Origin: Mesostigma viride
Lineage: Eukaryota > Streptophyta > Mesostigmatophyceae > Mesostigmatales > Mesostigmataceae
Assembly: GCA_009746045.1 (NCBI GenBank)
Contig: RPFO01001194.1
Span: 1 to 25,118, forward strand
DNA: 25,118 bases
Direction: 5' to 3'
Position 1 is the stretch's first letter; each line of letters begins with the position of its first letter. The translations under genes and the position numbers were made by a program. Below, in pieces: positions 1 to 9,100 of the stretch. Under the pieces are notes generated by a model. That model was given only the letters and a program-made list of their open reading frames with translations. It searched no databases and had not been told where the DNA came from.

Positions 1-1
1 G

Positions 2-714
2 CAGCGGGAGATTCGCCAAGTGGGCCGCCCCCCCCACATAAAAACCTGGCTCCGCTATCCAGAAGATCACGACGACGCCCTCGATCGTGGTGATGCAGAG
101 GGGTGCGGGTGGATCACCCCTGCGTTGTTGTGGTCGCTGGTGGGGTTCGTCCTTCCCGAGTTCACTGCCAGTCGCGAAATCGAATTGGCATCGTATGGCC
201 ACGCTGACCCGTTCTCTCTCATCGCAGAGATGCGTGTTTACATGCGCCGAATGGAGGAGGCGCACGACAACGTGCTGAAGAACGTCATGGACACGGAGAA
301 GAGGTACATCTCTATGATGGACTCGATCCGAACGAACCTACCCGTGACGAACAACCAATCCGAAGACGTTCAGAAAGTGGTGTCTGCCCACGCGACCTTT
401 TCGCGACCGAGATCAAAGCTCGCCGAAACGAACTCGATTTCAAGTTGTGCATCGACGCGTGCGTCATGGCGGAGAAGATCATGCAACACATGAAGAGGAC
501 CGGGATCGCGAACGTCACCGAAGAGATGCAGGAGAAGGTCGGCGTCTCGCTCAAGGACATGCTCATGGCTGCCCTAGAAAGGACCCCTTCCGAACACTGG
601 AAGTACGACAACTCGTTTCACCTAGACTTCCCTCTCGATCTCCCCGACATGACGTTGGACGAGATATTTAAGACTGAAACCGCGAGGGTAAGGAAACTTG
701 CGCTCAATAAATAA
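2..714 (+). CDS. Partial hypothetical protein, left edge, one frameshift
   Basis: The reading frame is open from the first bases of the window with no ATG near the edge, so the gene starts upstream. The first part (to about 390) has a segment starting GWITPALLW and ending with LPEF, loosely like the 'WIxPxLxxxxxxWxxPEF' core of KilA-N/MSV199 DNA-binding domains. A charged, helical stretch follows (MRRMEEAHDNVLKNVMD). Near 385-400 coding sense moves to another frame, which continues without interruption to the TAA at 712-714 and ends LALNK. One missing base would explain this. The stop overlaps an AATAAA (707-712). The function is not recognised; a KilA-N/BRO relative is only a guess. Confidence 0.55.
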
Positions 715-717
715 TTG

Positions 718-737
718 TTTATTAAAATTTTAATAAA
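718..737. terminator. 20-bp perfect palindrome with AATAAA on both strands
   Basis: The bases 718-737 read the same on both strands (TTTATTAAAATTTTAATAAA). They lie between two convergent genes whose stops are at 714 (+) and 745 (-). Both strands carry AATAAA within the palindrome (732-737 on +, 723-718 on -). I read this as a shared bidirectional mRNA 3'-end signal. Hairpin-directed polyadenylation is known in some giant viruses such as mimivirus; its use here is inferred. Confidence 0.6.
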
Positions 738-744
738 GTTTCAT

Positions 745-1564
745 TTACATCAAGTTCCTGGACCTCATGACCATCCTAGGATCGTACTCGAACGAAGAAG
801 GGACGGGAACTTGATCCAACGTCCTTAGCAGCTCTGGTGTTCCCAGAACATTCATGACCACATCCAACTCGTGCTTGGCCATAGGCAGACGACGCATGGC
901 CCTGTTGGATTCCTTGCACAAGAGGGGGAACAACTCCCTAGCTCTGTGATCGCACTCGTAGTTTTTGAACGCGTCGTTGTACCGCGACCAGACGCTCTCG
1001 AGCCTCTGGATTTCGAAACGGAGAGCGGTTTCTCTTCTCATCATTTCGCGGACAATCCCGAGCTCCCCTCCTACTCGCGCGTCCGTGGAGACCTCTTCCA
1101 CCACCAAGCGACCGGGGACCCCTCGTGTTGCACCATTCGTTCACGAGCGCGCAACGCTTCTCCGCGTCCGTCGGGTGACAAGGAACCGCCCGAGCCATGT
1201 TCAAAAGCACCTCGTGACAGGCGTACGTCTGGCTCCCGATTTTCAAAACCGTCCCTCCGGCCTTCTTGACCGCTTCCACTAACGCAGGGGAGACGCCGGG
1301 GTTCCACCTTTCCGTCAAGAACCTCATGAAGTTGAGAAGGTGGAACACGCGACCACAGGAACTCGTCTTCTCGTCCACGAAAGGCTTTATTTGTCCCGTG
1401 CTTTCCGACGTTAGGCGGCGAAGAAGGTACACGGGGTCCGCCTCCACGTCCTCCGCGGATGGGAGTGGCAGCCGCCCATCGAACTGTTGCTGAGAAAGAC
1501 TTTTCCCTTTCGCGACCAAGTCTTTCAGCGAAGGGTCGGCGACGTTGGATATGGCGAGGTCCAT
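745..1564 (-). CDS. Hypothetical protein, frameshifted
   Basis: Unrecognised protein of about 270 residues. The likely start is the ATG at 1564-1562 (MDLAISNVADPSLKD), though the frame stays open upstream to a stop near 1657. The N-terminal part runs through a segment with HEVLLNMARAVPCHP. Near 1107-1130, in a stretch with short G and C runs, coding sense shifts to a second frame that begins VVEEVSTDARVGGELG and ends RSRNLM at the TAA (747-745). The C-terminal part looks helical and charged (REMMRRETALRFEIQRLE). There is no membrane segment or clear motif. It converges on the left-edge gene with a shared AATAAA palindrome between them. Confidence 0.6.
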
Positions 1565-1730
1565 CTTTGCTCTCTCACCGTCTCCCAAACGGGGTCCCGA
1601 CCAAGACTTATACACGCCCAAGTCAGACCCGGGCCGAGTCGGCCCAGGAACCTTCTAGAAGGACGACGGTTACAACCCGTTCGAACGTAAGAAGACTTTG
1701 TGAGGCCGCGCTTTCAGGTAGGCGTTGACC

Positions 1731-2297
1731 ATGGGAAACACGAGCTCCTCAGAACGCGAGCGAATTCTGCGAAGGTGCGTTGCCTTGCCCCAGAGTGAGC
1801 AAGAAGAGTTAGCATCGGCGTTGATCGATGGCGCCATCCCCATCCGACCGAACAGCGTGGACGAGTTCGTGTCCAGAAGGCGACATCTGCGTGGCGCTTG
1901 TTCTGCACAAAGCCGGCATAACAACTACCGGCGTCTTTGCTTGACCGTGCACCCCGACAAAAATAAAGGCTTGGAAGACATAGCGTCAAGAGCGTTCGAA
2001 GTCGTACACCGACGTTTCAAGCACTCGAGATCGCCCGTTTCGGTGCCCAGAACGCACGACACGTTTTGGGAGATGGAGGCGGAACTATCGAACGTTTCAA
2101 ACGCATCCGTGGCCGCTCGGGTGTTGGCCGCGCTCGTGAAGAAACGGGAAGGGGATTGTGCAGACTTGCGCGCCGCTTACTACGCCCGAACGGGGAGAGA
2201 GCAAATGGTGATATGGGCTAGTGTGCGCGCCATCGTTTCGAAACTCCGTCAACCCGGCTTCGACCTCGAGCAAGAACTTGGAGAGAAGAAGACGTGA
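1731..2297 (+). CDS. J-domain-like protein with predicted N-myristoylation signal
   Basis: 188 residues from the ATG at 1731; a TTG two codons earlier is less likely. The N-terminus is MGNTSSSE, with Gly2 and Ser6 as in the MGxxxS/T N-myristoylation consensus. Residues about 66-98 contain YRRLCLTVHPDKN followed by a helix (ASRAFEVVHRRFK). This matches helix II, the HPD loop (residues 74-76) and helix III of a DnaJ J-domain, which stimulates the ATPase of Hsp70 chaperones. No Gly/Phe, zinc or C-terminal DnaJ domain follows, so it would be a J-only co-chaperone, perhaps held at a membrane by the lipid. Myristoylation is predicted from the motif only. It lies divergent to the gene at 745-1564. 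Confidence 0.75.
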   Translation: MGNTSSSERERILRRCVALPQSEQEELASALIDGAIPIRPNSVDEFVSRRRHLRGACSAQSRHNNYRRLCLTVHPDKNKGLEDIASRAFEVVHRRFKHSRSPVSVPRTHDTFWEMEAELSNVSNASVAARVLAALVKKREGDCADLRAAYYARTGREQMVIWASVRAIVSKLRQPGFDLEQELGEKKT

Positions 2298-2333
2298 CCG
2301 CTTATTTTCGACGCGAAGTTTATATGTTTTTTC

Positions 2334-2810
2334 ATGGTCGCCACGATCCGTTGTTGTGCCATGACTCGGACAGGGATGCGATGTAAGCGCGTGTCATCCA
2401 AGTCCAAGTGTTCGACTCATTTGCGAAAGATGAAAGCGTCTACTCGCGCAAAACGCGGTGGGCGCGCGTACCGCCCCGAGAAGACGGCCATCTTGATGCC
2501 GATACGCCCTGTTTATGTCGTCGATCCCTATTTCCGTGACCGGGTCTCGACCACCAGCAGCGCGTCCACCCCGGTCGTGAAAGCAGAGCCTTCCTCGAAG
2601 CCGGCAGAAAAGCCCTCGTCTGCGACGTCCTCGTCCCAGACCGAGCCAGACACGCCAAGTCCCAAGAGGCCGGCGGACGAAGATGGTTCGGACGGGGAGG
2701 TCGATCCCGCGACGGGAAGAAAGCACAAGAAGACGAACGACGCCGCCAATCAGAAGCGCATTCGCAGAAACGGTTCTCGTTCAAAGAATTATCGAAAGTC
2801 GAATAAGTAA
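2334..2810 (+). CDS. Small zinc-knuckle protein with basic Ser/Pro-rich tail
   Basis: 158 residues. The N-terminus has a compact Cys/His pattern, C-x-A-x-T-x-x-G-x-x-C-x8-C-x2-H (C8, C17, C26, H29). This pattern recurs in short proteins of giant viruses and protists and probably binds one zinc. A basic stretch follows (RAKRGGRAYRPEK). Residues about 75-125 are Ser/Pro/Glu-rich and probably disordered. The end is strongly basic (KHKKTNDAANQKRIRRNG), suggesting nucleic-acid binding or nuclear targeting. The ATG lies 9 nt after a TATAT (2321-2325). Its stop is 2 nt before the ATG of the SNase gene, so the two are probably co-expressed. The molecular function is unknown. Confidence 0.7.
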   Translation: MVATIRCCAMTRTGMRCKRVSSKSKCSTHLRKMKASTRAKRGGRAYRPEKTAILMPIRPVYVVDPYFRDRVSTTSSASTPVVKAEPSSKPAEKPSSATSSSQTEPDTPSPKRPADEDGSDGEVDPATGRKHKKTNDAANQKRIRRNGSRSKNYRKSNK

Positions 2811-2812
2811 TC

Positions 2813-3289
2813 ATGGATGCTCTCGTGAATATCAAGGATTCCGATATCTCTCCGTTCTCGTTTGATGGGATGGTGTTGTCATGCAAAATAGTTAGTTGTT
2901 ATGACGGAGACACGGTCCGAGTGGCCGCTCTCCTGCCGTGGTCTACGATGCCCGTCAAGTTTACAGTTCGGCTGATAGGCATCAACGCGCCCGAAATGAA
3001 CCCCCGCTTATTCGAATGGAACCGCGAAGACACTAAAAAGCGCGCGTGTTTGGCGAGAAACGCGTTGATACAATTGACCACGAACGCGAGATTCGACTCT
3101 TCCGACTTCTCGTTGACCGCGGAACAAGTGCAACAAGTAGTAGACACGAACACGCGACTGATCACGGTTCGATGCCATCGGAACGACGCGTTTGGCCGGG
3201 TATTGGGGACTCTCGAAGTAGACAACGTGAACGTGAATGATATAATGGTACAGTCTGGCCACGCGTCGCCGTTCGTGAAGGAGGGCTAA
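2813..3289 (+). CDS. Staphylococcal nuclease-like (SNase/TNase) protein
   Basis: 158 residues with an SNase OB-fold signature. CKIVSCYDGDTVRV (Asp31, Asp33) corresponds to the first metal-binding Asp region, FTVRLIGINAPE supplies Arg53 and Glu61, and CHRNDAFGRVLGTL supplies Arg129. These match S. aureus nuclease Asp21, Arg35, Glu43 and Arg87. The position of the second calcium ligand (Asp40 in the classical enzyme) is Asn58, a conservative change that may weaken Ca2+ binding. The C-terminal NDIMVQSGHA matches the family's last helix. There is no clear signal peptide, so it probably acts inside the infected cell or virion. The family cleaves DNA and RNA with calcium; activity here is unproven. 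Confidence 0.85.
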   Translation: MDALVNIKDSDISPFSFDGMVLSCKIVSCYDGDTVRVAALLPWSTMPVKFTVRLIGINAPEMNPRLFEWNREDTKKRACLARNALIQLTTNARFDSSDFSLTAEQVQQVVDTNTRLITVRCHRNDAFGRVLGTLEVDNVNVNDIMVQSGHASPFVKEG

Positions 3290-3314
3290 TTTTGTGTGAT
3301 GTGTACATAAGAGA

Positions 3315-3968
3315 ATGAAGACGAAAACTCTGGCGGCGGGATTGATTGTGGGCGGCTTTTTCGCGGCGGCGGCGGCCGTATACTCTACGCGGCCGGGATC
3401 TAACGAACCACCCGACCCTCAGACCGGTTCGTGCAAGATTGCCACGTGGAACCAGAACACGTGTCTGGGGTCCAGTTCGTATCTCGGACTTTTCGTTCCT
3501 GGCGACAAACGACCGTCGGTTACCATGAAATTAGCCGAAAACGTGTCGAATGAACTTCACGCTGGCCCGTTTCGCGTGTCGAAAGTGCTCCGGGAACCTA
3601 GCGAGATCAACGCGAGAGATGGCATGTTTGTGTTAGAGTCTCCAAGCGGCTTTATTATAGTAAATGATGTTTCTTTACAATCAGACGTATCCCCTTATCA
3701 GACAGAGGGGTCGTATTGGGGCACACTGACCAAAGACCCCGCCACCGAGTCCAAAGAGCGCCAAGACCGGATTCTCTTACTGGACAATTCGTACAACAGC
3801 AAAAGCTGGATGAACGCCATCAAAAAGAGCCAGTTGTCGGACCGGTTCCGGAACCATTTCCCCACACGGACCATCCAGCACTTTGACATGGGCGTTTGGG
3901 GGATCACGACGGTGACGGACAACGACGGAACCGTCAAAGTGTTTGCGTACGCTCATTGGGACGAGTAA
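3315..3968 (+). CDS. Hypothetical protein with N-terminal signal anchor
   Basis: 217 residues. The start is basic (MKTKT), followed by an Ala/Gly-rich hydrophobic segment at residues 6-23, then a polar body. This fits a signal peptide or a type II membrane anchor with the bulk outside the cytosol. Two Cys residues lie soon after the membrane segment (C40, C50) and could pair. The rest has beta-rich stretches (GMFVLESPSGFIIVNDVSL, TVKVFAYAHWDE) but no family I recognise. The last 35 bases overlap the end of the convergent gene 3934-4359. It may be an envelope or inner-membrane protein, by inference only. Confidence 0.7.
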   Translation: MKTKTLAAGLIVGGFFAAAAAVYSTRPGSNEPPDPQTGSCKIATWNQNTCLGSSSYLGLFVPGDKRPSVTMKLAENVSNELHAGPFRVSKVLREPSEINARDGMFVLESPSGFIIVNDVSLQSDVSPYQTEGSYWGTLTKDPATESKERQDRILLLDNSYNSKSWMNAIKKSQLSDRFRNHFPTRTIQHFDMGVWGITTVTDNDGTVKVFAYAHWDE

Positions 3969-4359
3969 GAGGCTCCACGCGGTTCATCGCGAACGTGGCA
4001 CCCTTGTTGATCGTCATGTGATACACGAGGTGCGAGGAAGGCGCGTTTTTCATCACTTTCATCATCTCCGACTCGTTCCTCCCCGTCCCGAACCTCTCGC
4101 CATAACACTTTGCGCACACGATGATCCACGGATGAGGAGGCGTCTCAAGCGCCACCTTCATGAGCCAGTATCCGACGAACTTCCACCCGTCCATGACGTC
4201 GGCAGAGTGGCACAGGCCGCACCCGCCTCTCTTCTGATCGTCGACGGCTTCTAATTGCGCGATCCTTGCCATGCGGACGACTTTTCTCCTCTGCGCGTCC
4301 AACTCCTCCCTTTCTCGTTTCATCACGAACTCGGGCTTGTCGCATCCGAAATACGCCAT
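3934..4359 (-). CDS. Hypothetical protein with two CxxC zinc-binding pairs
   Basis: 141 residues from the ATG at 4359-4357 (MAYFGCDKPE). That start lies 1 nt after the stop of the upstream gene (TAACATG), which favours it over earlier non-ATG starts. Residues 11-40 are a charged helix (KREREELDAQRRKVVRMARI). CGLC (47, 50) and CAKC (82, 85) are spaced like a zinc ribbon, separated by a hydrophobic aromatic segment (WKFVGYWLMKVAL). The family is not recognised. The tail overlaps the end of the convergent gene at 3315-3968. Confidence 0.7.
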   Translation of the reverse strand: MAYFGCDKPEFVMKREREELDAQRRKVVRMARIAQLEAVDDQKRGGCGLCHSADVMDGWKFVGYWLMKVALETPPHPWIIVCAKCYGERFGTGRNESEMMKVMKNAPSSHLVYHMTINKGATFAMNRVEPLTRPNERTQTL

Positions 4360-4360
4360 G

Positions 4361-4615
4361 TTAGCCGACAAGGCTCGGTTGCAAGGGAGCAGGAGCGGCA
4401 ACGAGAGCGGGCGGGTCCGGGGTCAGCAGGGCGATGAAAAACAGAGCGAGGAAGAGGAACAGGAGACAGGCGCCGCAGAAGGCGGCTTTGTCCTTTGTAG
4501 TTTCTTCTTCTCGAAGGTACGGCGCGTCGATGACGACATGTGGACGGCGTCCGTCCACGTACACGCACGACCCGTCACTCTTCGTGCATTGGAGATGAAG
4601 TGGCACTTGGGACAT
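4361..4615 (-). CDS. Small single-pass membrane protein
   Basis: 84 residues. The N-terminal half is polar with two Cys (C10, C17) in a short CTKSDGSC loop. A strong transmembrane segment covers about residues 47-65 (FCGACLLFLFLALFFIALL), then a short Pro/Ala-rich tail. The ATG is at 4615-4613, and the stop is directly before the ATG of 3934-4359, suggesting one transcript. It is divergent from the membrane protein at 4656 across an AT-rich gap of 40 bp. A virion or host-membrane location is likely by topology; the family is unknown. Confidence 0.65.
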   Translation of the reverse strand: MSQVPLHLQCTKSDGSCVYVDGRRPHVVIDAPYLREEETTKDKAAFCGACLLFLFLALFFIALLTPDPPALVAAPAPLQPSLVG

Positions 4616-4655
4616 TGCGAATATATTTTCTTGACATAATTATATACGAGTTACC
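4616..4655. promoter_or_regulatory. Compact bidirectional promoter region
   Basis: This 40-bp gap separates two divergent ATGs (4615 on -, 4656 on +) and is far more AT-rich than its surroundings. It contains TATATA at 4641-4646, 10 bases before the forward ATG, and an AATATATT close to the reverse ATG. Both genes encode small membrane proteins. The promoter role is inferred from position and composition. Confidence 0.5.
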
Positions 4656-4976
4656 ATGGGGCTTGAAGATGCCATCAAAGTACCTGTTCAAGTCGCGGAT
4701 ACGGGGATGCAGCAGGCTGCGGAGGGAGCAAAAACAGTGATAAAGAAAATAGGATTCATCCGCGAGGACGGGACAGTTCGTCCGATCTTCGCGGTGATTT
4801 TGGGAGGAACCATGGGGTTCAACCTCGGCATGACGATGCTCACCTACTTAGACAAGTGGTTCAACAAGGTCGACAGCAAGAACCGGCATTTCCTCAATGT
4901 CGGCATCTCCACTATTCTTGGCACCATCCTTGCCATCTCCATGTACGACATGATGACCCGACTTGGCAAGGGTTAA
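4656..4976 (+). CDS. Two-pass membrane protein (106 aa)
   Basis: 106 residues with a polar amphipathic N-terminus (MGLEDAIKVPVQ). Two hydrophobic segments are at about 44-64 (IFAVILGGTMGFNLGMTML) and 81-99 (VGISTILGTILAISMYDMM), joined by a short charged loop (DKWFNKVDSKNRH). Short termini and a small charged loop give a hairpin topology shared by many small proteins in this window. The stop (4974-4976) directly abuts the stop of the convergent gene at 4977. Probably a viral membrane or virion component; the family is not recognised. Confidence 0.75.
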   Translation: MGLEDAIKVPVQVADTGMQQAAEGAKTVIKKIGFIREDGTVRPIFAVILGGTMGFNLGMTMLTYLDKWFNKVDSKNRHFLNVGISTILGTILAISMYDMMTRLGKG

Positions 4977-5210
4977 TCACCCCCGCCCCGTGTTCCTGAG
5001 ACGCATGCAGAACTTCCGATTCCACCCGATCATCTCCAGCAACACGTGAAGGACGGCAGCCGAGGCCGCCACCTGCACGAGGATGCCGGTGTGAGTCATC
5101 GCCCTCTCCTCGTCGTGCTGCATGTGTATCGAGTGGACCACCGTCATGATCCCTGCCATAGCCGCGGCCACCACCAACGCCTCCACGAGCACAACGCCAA
5201 ACTGAGACAT
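4977..5210 (-). CDS. Two-pass membrane protein (77 aa)
   Basis: 77 residues. TM1 is about residues 5-26 (GVVLVEALVVAAAMAGIMTVV), then a polar loop with HMQHDEERAMTH, then TM2 at about 42-61 (GILVQVAASAAVLHVLLEMIG) and a short basic tail (NRKFCMRLRNTGRG). The TGA lies back to back with the TAA of 4656-4976, with no intergenic base. The upstream gap to the gene at 5239 is 28 bp and contains an AT-rich TATTTTC. The topology matches the neighbouring small membrane proteins. Confidence 0.7.
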   Translation of the reverse strand: MSQFGVVLVEALVVAAAMAGIMTVVHSIHMQHDEERAMTHTGILVQVAASAAVLHVLLEMIGWNRKFCMRLRNTGRG

Positions 5211-5238
5211 TTATCATTGTCTTTGAAAATAACGACAT

Positions 5239-5751
5239 TCAAGGCATCACGAACGATCGCCTCACGCGGGCGATGTCCCCCGTGGACAACTGCATTTTAC
5301 ACAGATCGTACAAGGACCGAGCTTTCGCGGAACGAGCGCGTTCTGCGCACGCTCGTGCCAACTCGGACGCCTCTGCGCGTCTCTGCCCGTCCGCCACCAT
5401 ACGACACAAGGCAAACACGTCGATGTCGTCCACCATCTCAAAGTATCGATCCCCGCGGTCGTACATGCGGACGATTTCTCCCAACATCTCGGCGTCTCCC
5501 GACACGAGAACTCTCGTCGCGATATTGGCGAAATCGTCCACGGTTCTCCCGCCGGAACGAGCGAAACGTCTCAGCACGCACTTACACCCGGTCCGCACGT
5601 CCACGCCGACTTCTTCACACGCCGCCTTGAAACCTTCAAACTTCCTCATGCCGCGAAGGAAACTCACCTCGCATCTGCGACACACCCCGTGGACGTAGGA
5701 TTCGTCACAACACCGCGACATGGCTCGAGAACAGTAGACACAAGGGCGCAT
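5239..5751 (-). CDS. Hypothetical protein with N-terminal Cys-rich zinc finger
   Basis: 170 residues. The N-terminus has CVYC (4, 7), CC (14, 15) and CRRC (24, 27), a likely single zinc site of C-x2-C...C-x2-C type. A further CKC occurs near 56-58. The remainder is helical, Arg- and Glu-rich, without membrane segments (for example EMLGEIVRMYDRGDRYFEMVDDIDVF). The ATG is at 5751-5749. It is divergent from the region starting at 5790, separated by 38 bp. It might act in protein or nucleic-acid binding; the family is not recognised. Confidence 0.7.
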   Translation of the reverse strand: MRPCVYCSRAMSRCCDESYVHGVCRRCEVSFLRGMRKFEGFKAACEEVGVDVRTGCKCVLRRFARSGGRTVDDFANIATRVLVSGDAEMLGEIVRMYDRGDRYFEMVDDIDVFALCRMVADGQRRAEASELARACAERARSAKARSLYDLCKMQLSTGDIARVRRSFVMP

Positions 5752-5789
5752 TCCATCGACGCAATAATGTTAGGAGAATAGTGTATGGC

Positions 5790-6117
5790 ATGGACGCGTA
5801 CCTCCTGTTTCGTCCGTCGATAGACGTATCTTTGCAAGGTGTCGTGTCGGGTTTGCAGGCGTACGATCCGTGGCTAGATCCCAGGACTTACCCACGAGTT
5901 CGTGTCCGACTCGTCTGCGCCAAGCGCTGCTCCACCCGCCGTTGGATGGGGTTTGCTGCGAGGATTATTTCAGGGCATGAAGGACGCGGGTTCAAAAATA
6001 TGGCATCCGCTGACCGGAAACGTGTCGCAGACGAGTTTGGTGACCGCGGTAAAAGGGTGGATGACGTTACCGCGAGGTTTATTCACGACCGGGAGGCACA
6101 ATTACAAGCCGAAATAG
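5790..6117 (+). CDS. Candidate short gene (frameshifted), or N-terminal domain of the coiled-coil gene
   Basis: From the ATG at 5790 (MDAYLLFRPSIDVS) protein-like sequence runs to about 5880. After a CCC run there (5880-5882), sense moves to another frame with SSAPSAAPPAVGWGLLRGLF and KIWHPLTGNVSQTSLV, ending at the TAG 6115-6117. The original frame between 5890 and 5990 is Arg/Cys-rich and not protein-like, although it stays open into the coiled coil. Two readings are possible: a gene of about 108 residues overlapping the start of the coiled-coil gene, or an N-terminal domain of that gene hidden by two indels. The function is unknown. Confidence 0.4.
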
Positions 6118-9100
6118 AGAACATGAAACGTGAGTACGAAAAAGCAGCGGCCAAAGCAGAGGCTGAATTCAAGATACAACTAGCCGACGCGCAATCGGTG
6201 ATGGATGACAGGGTCATCAAGCTGCGTAACGACCACTCCCGATTGGAAGCGGAGCGCAACGATCTGATAGCGAAACTCGAGGATCCGAAGGTAATCGTCG
6301 ATTCCAAGGTTTATAAGGACCTACAAGCGATCGAAGAAGAAAGTACCCAAAAACTCCGAGATGTACAAAACGAACTCTCGCTTCTAATGGATCAATTGCG
6401 CGATCCCAAAACAGCGGTAAGTTCTGAACCGTACAGACAGCTACAGGATATCGAGGAAAGGGCGCGCATTGAACTCCGAAATGCACAAAAACAGCTTGCG
6501 GATCGCGTGTCACAGCAAGATACTGCTAGCGAGCTCATGAAATCGGTGCTCGAGGCACGCGCGGAAATTGTTGACAAATTGTCCGATCCAGACGCGTTTT
6601 GGAATAAGAACGCGATGGAAGAGTCTATTGAAAAACTCGAAAATTTGATTAACACATACGACGGAGAAGCGTTCCGCGCACTGGGTATCACGAGTTTCAT
6701 TAGCAACGCCAGGCGCGACTTAGACGTATTGCGTCGTCAACTATACCTAACGCGGGACAACGCCAGTATGATTTCACAACAGGCCCAGAAGATCGAGGAG
6801 CAACGTAGAGCGACGGAGAAGATGGAGAGTGAAAAAGAAATACTCGGAGGGCTGATCGAAGAAACGGTAAAGGCTCACGCAGCCCAATTGGCGGCCGAAA
6901 AGGCGAGTCGTTTAGACACGGAAAGAAAATTGCAGTCCGAACTGCGGAAAACAGAGGAGCTGAAAGCCGCGTCGACGGCAAAACTCGAGGAGGCCAAGAA
7001 GAAGAGCGATTCGCGGTTGGCGGAGGTTAAAGCATTATCAGAAGCAAAACGAGTTGAGTTCGAAAAAGAAATCAACGAATTGAGGATCAAGTTATTGAAC
7101 GAGGATGCGACAAATAGCGATCTCTCAAAAATTCGCGCGGACTTGATTGAATATGTAACGCGAATTGAACGCGCTACACGAGCGGTCGACGCGATAGTCG
7201 AAGAGTTCTTGCACTCGCGACCACGCGATCTTCCGACATCCCCAGAGGATGTTAATGATTTACAAGAGAAAGCGAGCGACGCCGAGAAAGCAATTCGTGA
7301 CATAAAACGCGAATACGGTGTTGACGATTCTACAAAATATCCTGTTGGAAACGCGTATCTAGATGGCCAACTCCGGGTTCTGGAAGAGTACAACAAGGTG
7401 ACGAACCAGTGGATCAAAGACAAAACGCGCCTAGATATCGTGGCCCGTGAACGTGACCAGCTGGAAGCGGACCTCGAGGAACGTTTGCGCGCACTTCAAG
7501 AGAAAGACGCCTTTATACAACGGACAGCGAAGGAAAAACTAGAATCCGAGAATCGCGCGGGACAATTAGAGGGAATGTTGAGTACTGGTCTTATACAACT
7601 CGGGCAACTACGCGAACGAATGAAGTCAGAAACTGAAAAGAACGCCAATCTGACACGAGATCGAGAGACATTGGAAGCAACTATCAGCGACCTAAGACGC
7701 GAGCTTCAAACACAAGCAGAAAGGGTTTCAACAGAGGAGGAAATATCCCAACTTCGAAGCCGGGCCGGCAAATTGACGACGCTCGAGACAGAACACGCGA
7801 ATATGATATCAGAATTAGCCGCGCGTGACAAACTGATCAGCCAGCTGGAACGTGCGGCCAAAGCACAATCGGAATCCTTGACGAACTTACAATCCCGGTT
7901 TGAAGCCGCCGAGGAATCCGCGAAAAGGAATCAAGGTGAAATAAAGAAGCTCAAGAAAACGTTGGGTACCCAGAATAGCGAATTTGAAAGCACGCGTGCC
8001 CGCCTGGAATTAGCTAACAAGCGGATCGAGTCAGAGTCTAGAGCAAAAGAAAAGATAGCTGCCCGGATGAGAGAATATGAAAACCAGATCCGCGCTTTGA
8101 CTAAAAAGGCCGAAGAACGCACAGGCAACGTAGCGTTGACCATCTCTGAACGGCGACGATTAGAGGATTTAATTGTCAAACACGGAGATCAGCAGACCCA
8201 GTTGGAGCAAACGTATGCTCTCGTGTCGGAAATGACACGGGAAAGAGACGACTTAGCCACCCAGTTAGAAAACTCCAGAACACAACTATCGGAGGTCACT
8301 ACCGCAAAAGATGCGATAATTGCGACTGCGCAAAATGAGCTGAACCGTGCCATCCAAACCCAACGCGAACTAGCGTCACAACTCGGAAATCAACAACTAG
8401 CAAACTCTGACGCGCTTGCTTCACTTGGATACTTTAAACGCCAACTGGACGAAACTAACCGTCAATATCACAACTCCGAGATTAAATATGAACAAACACG
8501 ACAGTGGTTACGGGAGGCTGGCGATAAAAACCAGGGCTTGAAAAGTGAACTTAACGCTATAGAAGTTGAACTTGAAAGGCAGACCGAAAACTCTCTTAAC
8601 GTGCAACCAAGCTACAAAGACAACCGAACAATTTCACATATTAAAAAATTAAAAGAAACATTAAGCGCAAAACGCGCGGAATTGGACGCTGCGACCAAAA
8701 CATCGGAAAACATCGCGGTCGCGTTGCAAGAAGCTCATGACGAGTTATCTGAACTGCGGAAACACAAGAAAAATATGGAGAAAGAAGCCGCACAACACGA
8801 CGAGTTACAGAGGAATCTGGAGGAAGCGACAGAAAACGTACGAAATCTGAAGACAGAGCTCGCCAGAGCGCGCAATTTGACCCCGGCCAATGTACAGGAG
8901 TTACTAGAGCAACGAGAACGTGAAAAGGCGCAATTATATGAAGAAAATCAAGCCGTTATTAAGAAGAACGAACTAGATGCCGAATTGCGACGACAACTGC
9001 AGGAGGTGATTCCGAAACAGAATAAGGAGTTGCAATTGGCGTCACAAAACATTATCGAATTGAAATCGACAATTCAGGAGGCCGCGAGAAAGGAACAGCA

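Noticed and set aside
1670-1732. Reverse-strand ATG at 1732 as a start for the gene at 745-1564
   Set aside because: It overlaps the forward ATG of the J-domain gene and is followed by two in-frame stops before the gene body.
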